A stretch of DNA of 64,000 nucleotides from Dipteris shenzhenensis (lineage: Eukaryota > Polypodiophyta > Polypodiopsida > Gleicheniales), in NCBI GenBank assembly GCA_047967505.1, contig CM106539.1, one strand, 5' to 3'. The translations under genes and the position numbers were made by a program. Below the pieces are notes generated by a model. It worked only from the letters and a program-made list of their open reading frames with translations, ran no database searches and was not told the origin of the DNA. Position 1 is the first letter of the stretch. Each line of letters begins with the position of its first letter. Shown here in pieces: positions 23,398-34,686 of the stretch.

Positions 23398-25885
23398 ACC
23401 TAGACATTGATTGCAATCCAAAAGAGGATTTCGGCTATCAAGTCGACCAGGCAACTCAAGATCCTTGGTACATCAATAGCGGTGCATCATCTCACATGAC
23501 AAATCATCAAGAATGGTTCACAAAGTTGAAACCATTAGAAGGTCAAAAACATGTCACCTACACAGTAGATAATACACCGAATCTAGTTCAAGGGACAAGC
23601 ATTATCCCTATGAACAATTTCATTGGTACGAAAGGATTGGTGAAAGATGTACTCTATGTTCTAAAGTTCAGCAAGAACCTCTTGTCAATAGGTCAAATGA
23701 TGGAACACAACTATCGAGTCATCTTTGATGAAGATGAATGCACTATCAGAGACAAATCCAGAATATTTCAGCTAGTAGGAAAAGGTGTAAAGCAAGGACG
23801 CTTGTACACAATGCTAGGTACTTATCAGATTTGCATGCCATGTCAGCTCAACCACAATAGATGCCACTATTTATAAAATGGCATAAGAGATATGGTCATG
23901 TCAATTTCAAGAGCTTGTTAGATCTCAGGAATCACAATGTGGCAATCAGGATTCCGAAGCTATAGTTTCTTGGAAAAGTTTGTGAAGCATGCTGCTTTGG
24001 CAAATAAAAGCATGAGGTATTCTTGATTTGATACATACAAATGTATGGGGTTATGCCCAGATCGGTACATCAATGGTTCACTTTACTACTTGACTTTCAT
24101 CGGCAACTATAGCAGATATTGTTGGGTCTACTTTCTGCAAGAGAAATCTGAAGTCTTTTCCAGATTTCAAGAATTCAAAGCCATGGTAGAAAACTAGATA
24201 GGTAGAAAGATCAAAGTCATGAGATCAGATAGAGGAGGTGAATATATGTCTTTAGCATTCATGAACTTTATGATGATCTCGTAGGAAATTGGATGCGAAG
24301 TCATGCAAATGCATCATGGTTGGCTACAGTGAAGAAAGCAAAGCATACAAGTTGTATAATCCATCACCCGAAAGGTCATTATCTTGAGAGATGTAATCTT
24401 TGATGAGGAATCAGAATGGAAAACCTCAAACAATCAAGAGATAGACAGACCAATTTCCCAATCATCTACAGAAAAGGTTGATGAAGAAGAGCAAGAATTG
24501 CCAAAAACACCCCAAGTAGAGCCATAGCAGCTCAGACGCCATAGCAGCTCAGACGGTCTACTAGGGAAAGCAAACCTCGAGCCAGTTTGACATATGCTCA
24601 GAAAGGCAAAGCAATTCAGGTTGAATCCATGAACTATGCTCTTATGACTACCATCATGGCTACAGAAGAGCCAGTGTACTTCGAAGATAGAAGAGGAAGT
24701 TTACATGCAACAACCAGCAGGTTATGTTGAGCCAAGAAAGGAGAATAAGATTTGCCATCTCAAGAAAAGTCTCTACGGCTTAAAGCAAGCACCCAGAAGT
24801 TGGTATAGCAGAATCGACAAGTATTTTATTGATCTGGGATACATGAAATCCAATGCAAATCATACTCTCTACTACAAAGTTCAAGGGGAAGACTTTACTA
24901 TTGCACTTTTATACGTAGATGATCTGATTGTGACTAGAAGCAAGGATAGCTTCATTAGAAAGCTTAAAAAATACTTATCTCTACAAAGTTCAACATGAAA
25001 GATCTTGGACTTATGCACTATTGTCTTGGAATTTAGTTTTGGAGAGGTTTAGACAACACCTTTATGAGTCAACTCAAGTATGTTGATAGTCTCCTAAAGA
25101 AGTTTCATATGGCAGATTGCAAGATTGCAAGCACTCCCATGGAATAGAGTTTGCAACTTACTTAAGATTCAAAAAAGCCTACAACCAATGACAGGTACTA
25201 CAGGCAGCTAGCTCATCGAATCTCTTATATATTTGACTATAACTCGGCCATATATTTGTTATGCAGTAAGCTCATTTGCACAGTTTATGGCAAATCCAAA
25301 ACACTCTCATTGGAATGCAGCCAAATGAGTCTTAAGATACGTCAAAGGTATAAGATAGTTTAGAATAGAATATAGCAAAAGCCATCCACGGTTGCATGGA
25401 TACTGTGATAGTGACTATGCAAGAGATCATGAGACCACGAGATCCACACAAGGATATGCATTTTTCCTTGGTCAGGGTACTATATCATGGTTTCAATCAA
25501 ATAGCCAACTATTTCTTTGTCTTCGACTGAAGTGAAATATAGGGCACTCACTACAGGTGCATGTGAGGCTATACTAGCTTAGAAGACTATTGCTAGAAAT
25601 ATATTACTTTGATGAATCAAAGCCAACAACAATATACTGTGATAATCAATCGGCTCAAGCATTGGACAAGAATCCAATATATCACTCCAGGACAAAGCAC
25701 ATTGATGTCAGAGAGCACTTCATTAGAGAGAGAGTGTTACTTGGTGATATCACACTGTAGCATTGTGATAGCAAAGAGAATGTTGCAGACATATTTACCA
25801 AACCAGTCAATAAAGTGCTTTTTGAGAAACACCTACAAGCTGTTGGTTTGACTCAGAGGAAGGACATTCCCATTAAAGGGGTGTG
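23398..25885 (+). pseudogene. Second copia pol relic, multiply broken
   Basis: Plus-strand frames give the protease region WYINSGASSHMTNHQEWF (the catalytic Asp is Asn) and KNLLSIGQMME. Near 23880 comes the integrase finger WHKRYGHVNFKSL. VMRSDRGGEYMS lies near 24220. The RT is LKKSLYGLKQAPRSWYSRID with an intact LLYVDDLIVT (24705-24998). RNase H pieces include TIYCDNQSAQALDKNPIYHS and HIDVREHFIRE near 25640-25740. The tail VADIFTKPVNKVLFEKHL runs to about 25885. Stops and frameshifts occur throughout, and part of the integrase is deleted near 24280. It belongs to a different copia lineage from the 16.9-kb element. Confidence 0.92.
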
Positions 25886-25975
25886 ATGGAATGTAATGTT
25901 CAGTCCTTCTTCGATTCCCCAAAATCATCATCTTGAGGGAAGGCCTACTTCATGATGTTGATCTTGAGGGAAGGT

Positions 25976-26240
25976 GTTGAGAGATCATGCTCAACATCAT
26001 GTGATCATGTGTGCATAGCACCATCATGTGATCACATGTGCATAGCACTAACCCAATAGAGTGCTATAAAAGAAAGGGTTAGATGCCCTAACCCTAACCC
26101 TAAATGGGTTTATATATATTCTACATTTTCAACTAAATCTAGTGTACAGTTAGTCATTTATGGTGTGCTCTCTAGCTGTGCCCTCTCTCCTCATCTCCAT
26201 TATTCTCCTCTCCCCTCTTCATATTTTGTCAAGCCACAAG
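25976..26240 (+). repeat. Probable 3' LTR of the second copia relic
   Basis: After the pol end there are two copies of CTTGAGGGAAGG, which look like polypurine tracts. The second is followed by TGTTGAGAGATCATGCTCAACA, a palindromic LTR-like start. A 27-bp repeat (CATCATGTGATCATGTGTGC and a near copy) lies inside. The right end is inferred only from where helicase homology begins, and no 5' LTR was found. Confidence 0.5.
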
Positions 26241-27055
26241 TGTTTCTTGGATCCTCTAGTGCTTGTGTTCTACTGCATGTTGCATGTGAGAAGTGATCCC
26301 TTGCAAGTACATGCTTTTGCTCGGTGCAAAGCTGCATCATCATGTCATTGTGTTTTCTTGTTTGCAATATTGTGTAGTATAGGTGGGGGAATGTGTGGTC
26401 TAGCGGTGCTAGGCACAAGTATGTTTTGTTGACGTAGTCCAAGTCTTCAATTGTATGGATGCATTTCCTGAATGAGTTGAGCATGTTTATGAATGCATCA
26501 TTTCTTTGGCGCATGATAGATTGTAGCTCAAAGAATTTGGGTTTTGTTTGCCAATATGTCTCTGCAAGACATTCTAGCTCTCTTTCGACTGTTTTGAAGA
26601 CCCACAAATCTTTGAGTAGCTTGGCCTGGTAGAAGTTTCCACACGTAATGATGTCTACGTCTCCAAAGAAGAGTGTGTGATCTCTTTTCAAAGTATGCAT
26701 TCTCAAATAGGCAAATTTCATTGTTCTTCTCCCAACCAATAAGATTTCATCAAAAACAATAAGTTGAACTTGTGAATGTAGGGCTGCGAATGTGTCCAAC
26801 CTCTCCCTTGGCAAAGATGTTAAGTTGTTTGTGTGTGTAGGAAGGTGCAAGATGGAGTGAATCTTGTTACCATTAATATTACGTGATGCTTTTTTGGTGT
26901 AGGCCAGCAAGAGGGCTGTGGGGAGGTTGCAATCAACATGCTCCAAATTCCTATGGTAGTGTCTAAGCAAGCCCTACAAGCAAGCCCTACACTACTAGGA
27001 GTAGAAGATATGTTTTACCCGTGCCCGCCCCTTCAGTTAGAAACAAGTATTCAAT
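26240..27055 (-). pseudogene. Pif1-like helicase fragment (Helitron-type)
   Basis: The minus strand shows a Walker A motif, EGAGTGKTYLLL, near 27000-27040. After a frameshift comes an open block with LLLAYTKKASRNINGNKIHS (motif Ia region) and LIVFDEILLVGRRTM (Walker B, normally DEISMVG). It continues with FGDVDIITCGNFYQAKLLKD (motif III region), LQSIMRQRNDAFINMLNSFR and HLYYTILQTRKHN. This is the helicase module of Helitron rolling-circle transposons and related Pif1 proteins. The N-terminal part is cut by an AT-rich microsatellite at 27060. No Rep-type tyrosine motif is seen here. Confidence 0.85.
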
Positions 27056-27059
27056 TTTA

Positions 27060-27230
27060 CATTTCAAATGTTTATGTATATCATAAATATATATTTTTAT
27101 ATTTATATTTATATACATCAATATATGATATATATACATCAATGTGTATATATATATATATATATATATGTTTATATGTATATATATATACATATATATG
27201 TGTGTGTGTGTGTGCATTTATGTATGTATT
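27060..27230. repeat. AT-rich compound microsatellite
   Basis: TA, ATTT and TATG runs end in (TG)n. The tract interrupts the helicase relic just upstream of its P-loop. Confidence 0.9.
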
Positions 27231-27346
27231 AAAGATAAGTATTTTAAGAACCTCATATCCATGGTTGATGAAATGTTGTTGAATTATATTAGGGTTTTCA
27301 TAATTTATATGAACACATGAGTTCTCCATGCTATTGACAGTCTTCT

Positions 27347-27652
27347 TTGAAGACCCGGAGAATTGCAGTGGTGCCCATATCATGGTATGACCTAGAGAAT
27401 GGCACTGAGAACCCTCACTTCACATGTAGATTGTCACCTAGGCCATTCATACCTTTGGTTGGGCACCAACGCAAGGAGAATATTGTAATCTACTTGAACA
27501 CACTAACACTCAAAGAAAACTTTTATAAAAAATTGGAGATTCCATTGCAATCCTCGAACTACGAAAAGACAAACTCCATAGACGTCTTTATTACTAAGCA
27601 AACCTTGTACAAAGTACTTCTTTATTACAAGCACATCTCTTACTACATTTAG
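27347..27652 (+). other. Open frame of unknown meaning
   Basis: This 101-residue plus-strand frame contains AVVPISWYDLENGTENPHFT, which has the feel of a small conserved VVP-SW module seen in other mobile-element proteins. I cannot name it. It lies between two minus-strand Helitron-type relics and has no start or splice support, so it may be chance. Confidence 0.25.
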
Positions 27653-27827
27653 AGAAGTAGACTTCTGGTTAAGGCAGCAACCTGCCTCACTTCACATCCT
27701 CGATAGTGGGGTCAATAAAACCGGTAACACAACCAAAGTTATTTGTAAGAAAACGGCCTTCCACTTTCTTGTTGAATAGGTAGGACTTCAACAACGATGT
27801 GTTTCAATGAAGCAACTCTGCAAAAGG

Positions 27828-28995
27828 TCAGGAAAGCCTTAAAACCTTGTCGACAATTGCATCCTTCAAAGTGACATCGATTAGTGCTCCTTCGGCTATT
27901 GTTATGAGGGCCTTTATTTTTAGTATTTTAATAAGAGAGGATGTTTTGTCATAGGACAAGCAAAAGACATTGTCCCCATCTCTTGATATTTTATTTCCCT
28001 TGCATATGGCGCATGCATTCTCATACAGTGCTGAGTTAACACCCGTCACTATTAAGGTCCAAACCACCTGTAAAGTCCTTCACTGGTCTTAGGAAAACTT
28101 TTAAAATCACTCACACAAAATCTTAATTGTACACGGGGAAAGTAAGCGACTAGACCTAGCTGCTGTATCCAATGTGTTGGATGTGTGCACTAAAGATGTG
28201 CGAGAGATATAGGCTGCAAGCGATGGATCTTTAATGGGCACGATTATAGTGATGTTAAGCATATTGAACACAATAGGTTGGGTGTTCTTCTTGCATCCAA
28301 CATTGTGCAATATGGACTTTGCCTCTCCAAAAACTTTGAATTTGTTCGCAATTTGGACAAAGTCGGAGCATCGATTGCTCCAAAAGGTGAGCTATTCACA
28401 TGCATTTAATAGTGCAATGGAACAAATGAAGAAGTTGGTTATCCTAATACAGTCACCTATGTTCCAACAACTTCACAAACTCTCCATAAAAGAGCTTATC
28501 AATATGTAAGTTTATGAAACCTAGGCCAAACCTATAAACCAGATCAACTTTCAAACATCTTTGATAGTTACATTGGACAACATGTAGGTTCCATACTTAT
28601 TTAAGACCTTCATTGAAGACACAATTCTTGATTGTAAGATTTATTTCAGAAACTTGCTCAACTTTGACAACTGACTCTATTTCAAAACCGCACCAGTTGT
28701 GCGCTTCATGTAGAGCAGGCACATTCACATTGTCCACACAAGGTGGGTACTCTTCTTTTACCTCTACCAATTTCGCCTTTCTTTCATCAAGAGAATCTAT
28801 TTCATCTACCTTTCTTTTTGGGCAAGGCTTTGTAGCCACGGTTGTCTTCATAGTAGGCAACAACGAGGAATAAGCAAAACCACCTATAAGGGAAGGACTC
28901 ACAACATGTACACTCAAAGGAGAGATATTGGTTGGAAGAATATTGTCTCTCTTTGATTGAGGATGCACAACATCTGTTTCAACAAACTCAAACAT
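27828..28995 (-). pseudogene. RPA-like ssDNA-binding remnant (Helitron accessory)
   Basis: Minus-strand pieces read as parts of a replication protein A large-subunit-like protein. From the upstream side these are a basic/acidic linker (RKVDEIDSLDERKAKLVEVKEE, near 28800), FKVFGEAKS...NITIIVPIKDPSLAAYI (near 28300, OB-fold style), and YENACAICKGNKISRDGDNV (27828-28067), like the zinc-ribbon OB fold. The second CxxC is reduced to CLSY. Plant Helitrons often encode such RPA-like proteins beside the Rep-helicase, and the helicase relic immediately downstream in the same orientation fits that. The match is by eye and interrupted, so confidence is moderate. Confidence 0.5.
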
Positions 28996-29874
28996 GTTAG
29001 AGTTGACACTGATATGTCTTCGTCGTTTTTCTTGATTAAAGTGGAATGATAGGTCTTTGCTTTTTAATAGCTATTGCCACAAATCTCTATTCACTCTAAA
29101 ATGAATAGAGAATTGCAACATTGGAGGTTTTGATTTAACTCAAATTGAAAGGGCCCTAACATATATATAAATATATTAATACATGGAAAATTAGGCTCTA
29201 TCGCTATGATGTTTTCATATATACTGTTTCTTCTATGATCTAGTTATCTTCTCTTAAAATCCATTTGCGAACAATGTAGCAAATGATACCATTTTTTTCA
29301 GCAAACCACAACACTTTTTTTCGATCTTTTAGTTTGATTTGGAAAAAAGAAATGTGGGGGGATAGGTCTTATTTTCTCTTTAAATTCATTGCAAATATTG
29401 CAACAAATGATAGAATTCTTTTACCGATTCATAACGCTTTTGTTTCGTCTTTTAATTTGATTAGCGAAATCGGGCTGTAGGGGGCTATAGAACCTATATG
29501 CCATTGAAACATTCACAAACTTGGAGACAGTCACACAAAATGCAATAAAGCAACCAGAGAATATACAACAAAACATGATGCAGGGCCGGTACACCTGATG
29601 CACAACTAACTATCCAACCACACTTGCGTCCTAGGGCCAGAACCATTAACTGTCGAACCACACTTACATCCTTCTAAGGACCAATGCTGTCAACAAACCA
29701 GCAGCATGAAAACCCAGCCATACCGTTTAAATCCCTACCATTGAATAGCCTATTGTAGATAGCAAGTCGAGCACCATCAAACCCACAATTTAGCTATTGT
29801 ATTAGTCACGCAAGAAGGCTAATGCTGCAGCTAAGGACCTGCCAAACTAGACTACTGCAAGAAACCTATCACCC
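28996..29874. other. Unassigned DNA with a diverged 120-bp duplication
   Basis: Two related blocks at about 29272-29360 and 29395-29480 share CAAATGATA, a TTTTCG/TTTCG element and TCTTTTAGTTTGATT/TCTTTTAATTTGATT, followed by a G-rich run. No gene is seen. Confidence 0.55.
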
Positions 29875-30152
29875 GAATGTGCTAAGCACTCCACTCTCAT
29901 TTGGTCAACATCTTCCTAAATGCCATGGAGCAGCCTAACATACACAGTAGACCACCAAACCCCCACGACACATGCGCAAGCATGCAGATTAGTCACGAAG
30001 AACACCACCCGCTGAATGTGCTAAGCACTCCACTCTCATCTGGTCAAGATCTTCCTAAACGCCATTGAGCAACCTAACATACACAGCAGGGCACCGAACC
30101 CTCAGGACACACGCGCAAGCATGCAAATAAGTCATGAAGAACACCACCCGAA
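29875..30152. repeat. Two tandem copies of a 139-bp unit
   Basis: GAATGTGCTAAGCACTCCAC begins both copies (29875 and 30014). Shared later blocks are AACCTAACATACACAG-type and CGCAAGCATGCA. A third copy starts and breaks off near 30146. Confidence 0.9.
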
Positions 30153-30597
30153 TGTCCACACCTACAACAGACTACAAACGTGCAAGTTTGCACGTTTGCA
30201 ATAGGCACAATCCCAAAAATCAAGCCCAAACACTGAACTAAAGAGCTTTTGTAGCAATAGCATCCCCTCCCATGCGCAACACTTGCATGTACTACAAACC
30301 AAGCATCTGAATATACCACGCCTACAAAATAGACTATTGAATACATGGAACCAATGGAAACTCCAAAAGAAACACTTCGAAATCAACTACGACCTTCGGA
30401 GCCAGCCATCTCTGTATCAAAATCTTCACAGTAAGAGTCACACAATGCATATACAACCATCGCAATCTTGCAGCCAAACAATCGATGCACCAACCTATTT
30501 ATACACGCAAACATGCTTCACTCAATGCTTTTTCTAAATCGTTTCAGAGCATATAGCAATCTTCTTGACACGATTACCCCCATGCATCTATCTCTAA

Positions 30598-30960
30598 TTA
30601 CTTGAAGAGGTGAAAGCCAAGAATGGCTTGCCCTCTCCAAGAATCATCCCTACGAAGGTATTCTCCACCATCACCACGCTGCGTGACAATAGAATCCGCC
30701 AGAGAAGAACAAAGAAACGCCTCTCGTAGCACGCGACGGATCGCTAGAGAGCCCTCGCCCATGACGAGCAGCAGAGCCCTCAATCCAGCAGAGAAGTCTG
30801 AAGAAAACCTATGTAGAAGAACCCACTAGAGGAGTCCATCACCCGCCCCAGAGACCCCATCAGAAGAACCCGCCAAAGAAGCCGTCGTCAAGACAAAGCA
30901 GAGCCGCCAACACTGTTGCATTCACTACCTGCACAAAAGAACAAGGTAAGTACCCTAATC
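30598..30960 (+). other. GC-rich island ending in a consensus splice donor
   Basis: This stretch is clearly richer in G and C than its surroundings. It ends with AACAAG|GTAAGTACC at about 30947, a perfect plant 5' splice site. It could be an untranslated first exon with its promoter, or part of a solo LTR. The short open frame 30623-30829 has no motif. No downstream exon is recognisable. Confidence 0.35.
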
Positions 30961-32243
30961 TCACGTTATAACCCTACACTAATCCCTAACCTATCGATTA
31001 GGTTTGGTGACCAAAGACGAACTAAAAATGCGGATGGCACTCTTTAGGGTCCATCCAATCCACTAACCGCTAAGGACCCTTGCAGGGCCAATAACCAAAA
31101 TCTCCCTTTTATAAACAATACTCTGTATAGTTAGATGGGATTGTCTTTTTTAGTTGTAGACCTTCTTATAAAGATAGCAATGTAGAGTAACTTTAAAGTC
31201 ATTGTAAAAAGTGCTAGAAGCTATGTCATATGTTTATATATCTTCGTACATTTGATTATGACTATCACATATCTTCCTCAACACAATTCTGTTTTGGTGT
31301 ATTGCCGTTGTCACTACATTAGTATATATAATAACCAAAACAGTTTACAATGCATGACTATTGCATTTTACAAATAGACATAACCTACTTAACTTTTGGT
31401 CTATTCTCTCATATTGAAATGTTCTTTTGCACATTAAGCTAGTGCCTTTGTTTTTGTGTATAATGTGATCAAAGAAGATTTGATGAGCGATAACTATTAC
31501 TGGAGATAGCCATGCTACTTCCAACTCATGATTAGCTTTTGAGAGATTTTTATAAAAATAAGTTGATTATACAAGTTTGAGGAGACATAATATTCATAAA
31601 GGAGACAATAATTTTGCATGGGATAGAACTACAAGAGGCTTTTGTAGCTCTAAAAAATGTTGAGGACAGGAAGGATGATTGTGTTGCTAGAGTTCTTCTA
31701 TTTTAATAAATTGACGAATTTGACCTTTCAGTTTGAAGACTTAATGACAAGATATGATGATTCCTTTATTTTTCAAAAAGGTAATATGATGAAATATAAC
31801 ATATTTATTACCATGGAATGAAATAGCAAATATCAAATAGGAGTAGCTACTATGGCATCCCCACCGATGTCTTCAATGCCCAACAGTGGGTGTAGATCAT
31901 AGTTTAAACATATGCTCTCACGAATATTCATTCACTCACCCACACATACTTGAGCATCCATTATACAAGGGTTCTCACATTGAGTTTTTGAGAGCACTCC
32001 AAGGTAAAGGGTAGACTTAATAGAGACAAACGCTAGCACTTAAGGAGAAGGCTAATCTAATAGTCCACATTCTCTTCATTGAAGCTACAACTAGTGAATA
32101 CTAAAAGATTTCATTTAGTATCCCAAACGAGCATTTGTAAGCAAAAATTGCTTAGATAGTCTAGCTGATAGGGTGACCTCAGTACCACATCAATTTAATT
32201 TTTCTTCAAGATGCATCAGAGTGTCAACTTTAAGTGTGCATTA
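30961..32243. other. AT-rich DNA, no gene seen
   Basis: No open frame with motifs and no clear repeat were found. Confidence 0.5.
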
Positions 32244-33420
32244 GACAATAAAAATCTTTGGTCCGTTAAGCCCTACTAGCTGTATAATTTAAGCTAACAC
32301 GCTTCATAATAATATGATTTCTAAAAATTTGAAGATCACAAAATAAAAAATGCACTTGTTTGCAATACGACCCAAAAAAAAGGGCATGCGTGAGGTTATA
32401 AGCCAATTCAACAAACAAATATCATGTGGGAGCCAAAGCAGTAAGCACAACTCCCATCAATCCTGTTAGAAGGCCAAGGGAAGAAGCAATATGAATGACT
32501 CAATTTCAACTCTTAGACTGTCTAAAAATATTTGGTCACAATGTTTCTCTATGCTCGTGAAGCCTTACTAGCTGTATAATTTAAGCTAACATGCTTCATA
32601 ACAATCAGAACTGGAATCCATTTCTAAAAATTTGAAGATCACAAAATAAAAAATGCACTTGTTTGCAATACGACCCAAAAAAAAGGGTATGCGTGAGGTT
32701 ATGAGCACATTCAACAAACAAATATCATGTGGGAGCCAGAGCAGTAAGCACAACTCCCATCAATCCTGTTATAAGTATGCACGTGAAGCCTTACTAGCTG
32801 TATAATTTAAGCTAACATGCTTCATAATAATCAGAAATGGAATCCATTTCTCAAAATTGGAAGATCACAAAATAAAAAATCACAACTCCCATCAATATTG
32901 TTAGAAGGCCATGTTTCTCTATGCACGTGAAGCCTTACTAGCTGTATAATTTAAGCTAACATGCTTCATAATAATCAGATATGGAATCCATTAAATTTGA
33001 AGATCACAAAATTAAAAATGCATTTGTTTGCAATTCGACCCAAAAAAAAAGGGCATGCATGAGGTTATGGGAAGAAGACTCAATTTCAACTCTTAAATTG
33101 TCCAAAATTCTTTGGTCACAATGTTTCTCTATGCACGTGAAGCCTTGCTAGCTGTATAACTTAAGCTAATATAACTTAAGCTAACATGCTTCATATTGAT
33201 CAGAAATGGAATCCATTTCTAAAACTTGAAGATCACAAAATAAAAAATGCACTTGTTTGCAATACGAACAAAAAAAAGGGCATGCATGAGTGTTATGGGC
33301 CCATTCCACAACAAATATCATGTGGGAGCCAAAGCAGTAGGCACAACTCCCATCAATCTTGTTAGAAGGCCAAGGGAAGAAGCGATATGAATGACTCAAT
33401 TCCAACTCTTAACATCATAC
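32244..33420. repeat. Satellite-like array of variable-length units
   Basis: The block CTAGCTGTATAATTTAAGCT, followed by AACA(T/C)GCTTCATA, recurs at about 32266, 32568, 32797, 32938 and, with a small internal duplication, 33149. Associated blocks (GAAGATCACAAAATAAAAAA, TGTTTGCAATACGACCCAAA, CAAATATCATGTGGGAGCC, CAACTCCCATCAATCCTGTT) follow in the same order. Several units carry deletions, giving lengths from about 140 to 300 bp. It lies about 1.3 kb downstream of the 3' end of the KH-domain gene. Confidence 0.9.
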
Positions 33421-34686
33421 CCCTAAGGGAGAACAGAGGATGTCTTAGCACTCCGAAAATCTGGTAATCATGGACAATATTATCCATATTTCCAGTAATC
33501 ATCAGCTTCAACGATTATTTTTAAAAACAGATCAGCTTCAACGTTTTGATAGCAGTCCCAATTCAAAAGCCTTCATTTCAAAGTGAAATTTTTCTTTGAA
33601 AGGAAAAAATCTTAGAATCTCAGTTTTTCTTTGTTTTTGAACTCCAGTTATTCAATACTCATAATGACTCTGACTAAACCAAGGCATCCCATTTCTTCTT
33701 CATACCACTTGTGTAGCCCTTGTATGCATTCAGCTTCGTACCTCTTAAATGCAATACTAATAAGGGACTCCATAAACCTAAATCATGTCTTTGCACCTTT
33801 TGTGGCCATAACACTTCAGAATTCTGGTAATCATAGATTTTCAACTGCCTTATCAATTCTGATGTGAAAGGTTAATATCTTAGAATACCAGTTAGCTAGC
33901 ATACACCTAGAATTTTAAACAAGGCTACAGAACAGGTGTCCTGGATCAAACACCAAAAAAGAAAGGATATCCTAAAAGAACCCCTCATAACAAAGTTAAA
34001 CCATCTGTAATACCAAAAAAAAAACAGCTTTTCAGCTTAGAAAAGAAAGTTCCCACTTTGCACCATTCCGGACCTCTAATTACTCCTTGAAGGTTGCAGT
34101 TTTAACCTCATGTCACCCACAAAGATATACCTTTGCAAGACTAGAATGTATCCAATCTTACAAATTCTGATTTTATTGTTCTAAAGTCAAATCATACAAA
34201 GCTTGAAAACTCAACCCCTTTGTGCGTAGCAGGGATAAGCTAAGATTGCTTTCCCACCAACATCATCATCCCCCAAGGCTGGCTCAAGTCTAATTTATAG
34301 AATATATGGTAACGTGCAGGACTTACACTCGCATATCCACACTGGAGTCTTTGTACTCAGTTTGCCAGAGGGAAAGGGGAGATGCAATCATGATAAGACA
34401 CCCCAACTTGTAATGGGATACTCAACTTGCAAGCATATGGGGAGCTCAGGAAAATAAATATTTGCACCAAAGCAACCTGCAAGTAACAACAAACTAATGG
34501 CAAGGCGAGACTGCCATCTGATTTTTAAAAAGTTTACTTCAGACAAAACTTTATTATAACATTCAAAAGGTCCTCTTGAACATAAAAGTAGAAGGCCCAC
34601 ATCATTCAAAAAAGCACAGCAACATGTACGAAATAATTTGTTACCTAGAAGTTCAAATCAACGGAGATTCTTGTTCTTTAACCGTT
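33421..34686 (-). other. Downstream flank and probable 3' UTR of the KH-domain gene
   Basis: No coding motif. The sequence directly left of 34687 lies after the KH gene stop codon and probably includes its 3' UTR. I could not fix a polyadenylation site. Confidence 0.45.

Noticed and set aside
26085-26110. Telomere-like CCCTAA repeats marking an interstitial telomere
   Set aside because: Only about three imperfect units occur, inside a probable copia LTR. This is too short to be more than chance.
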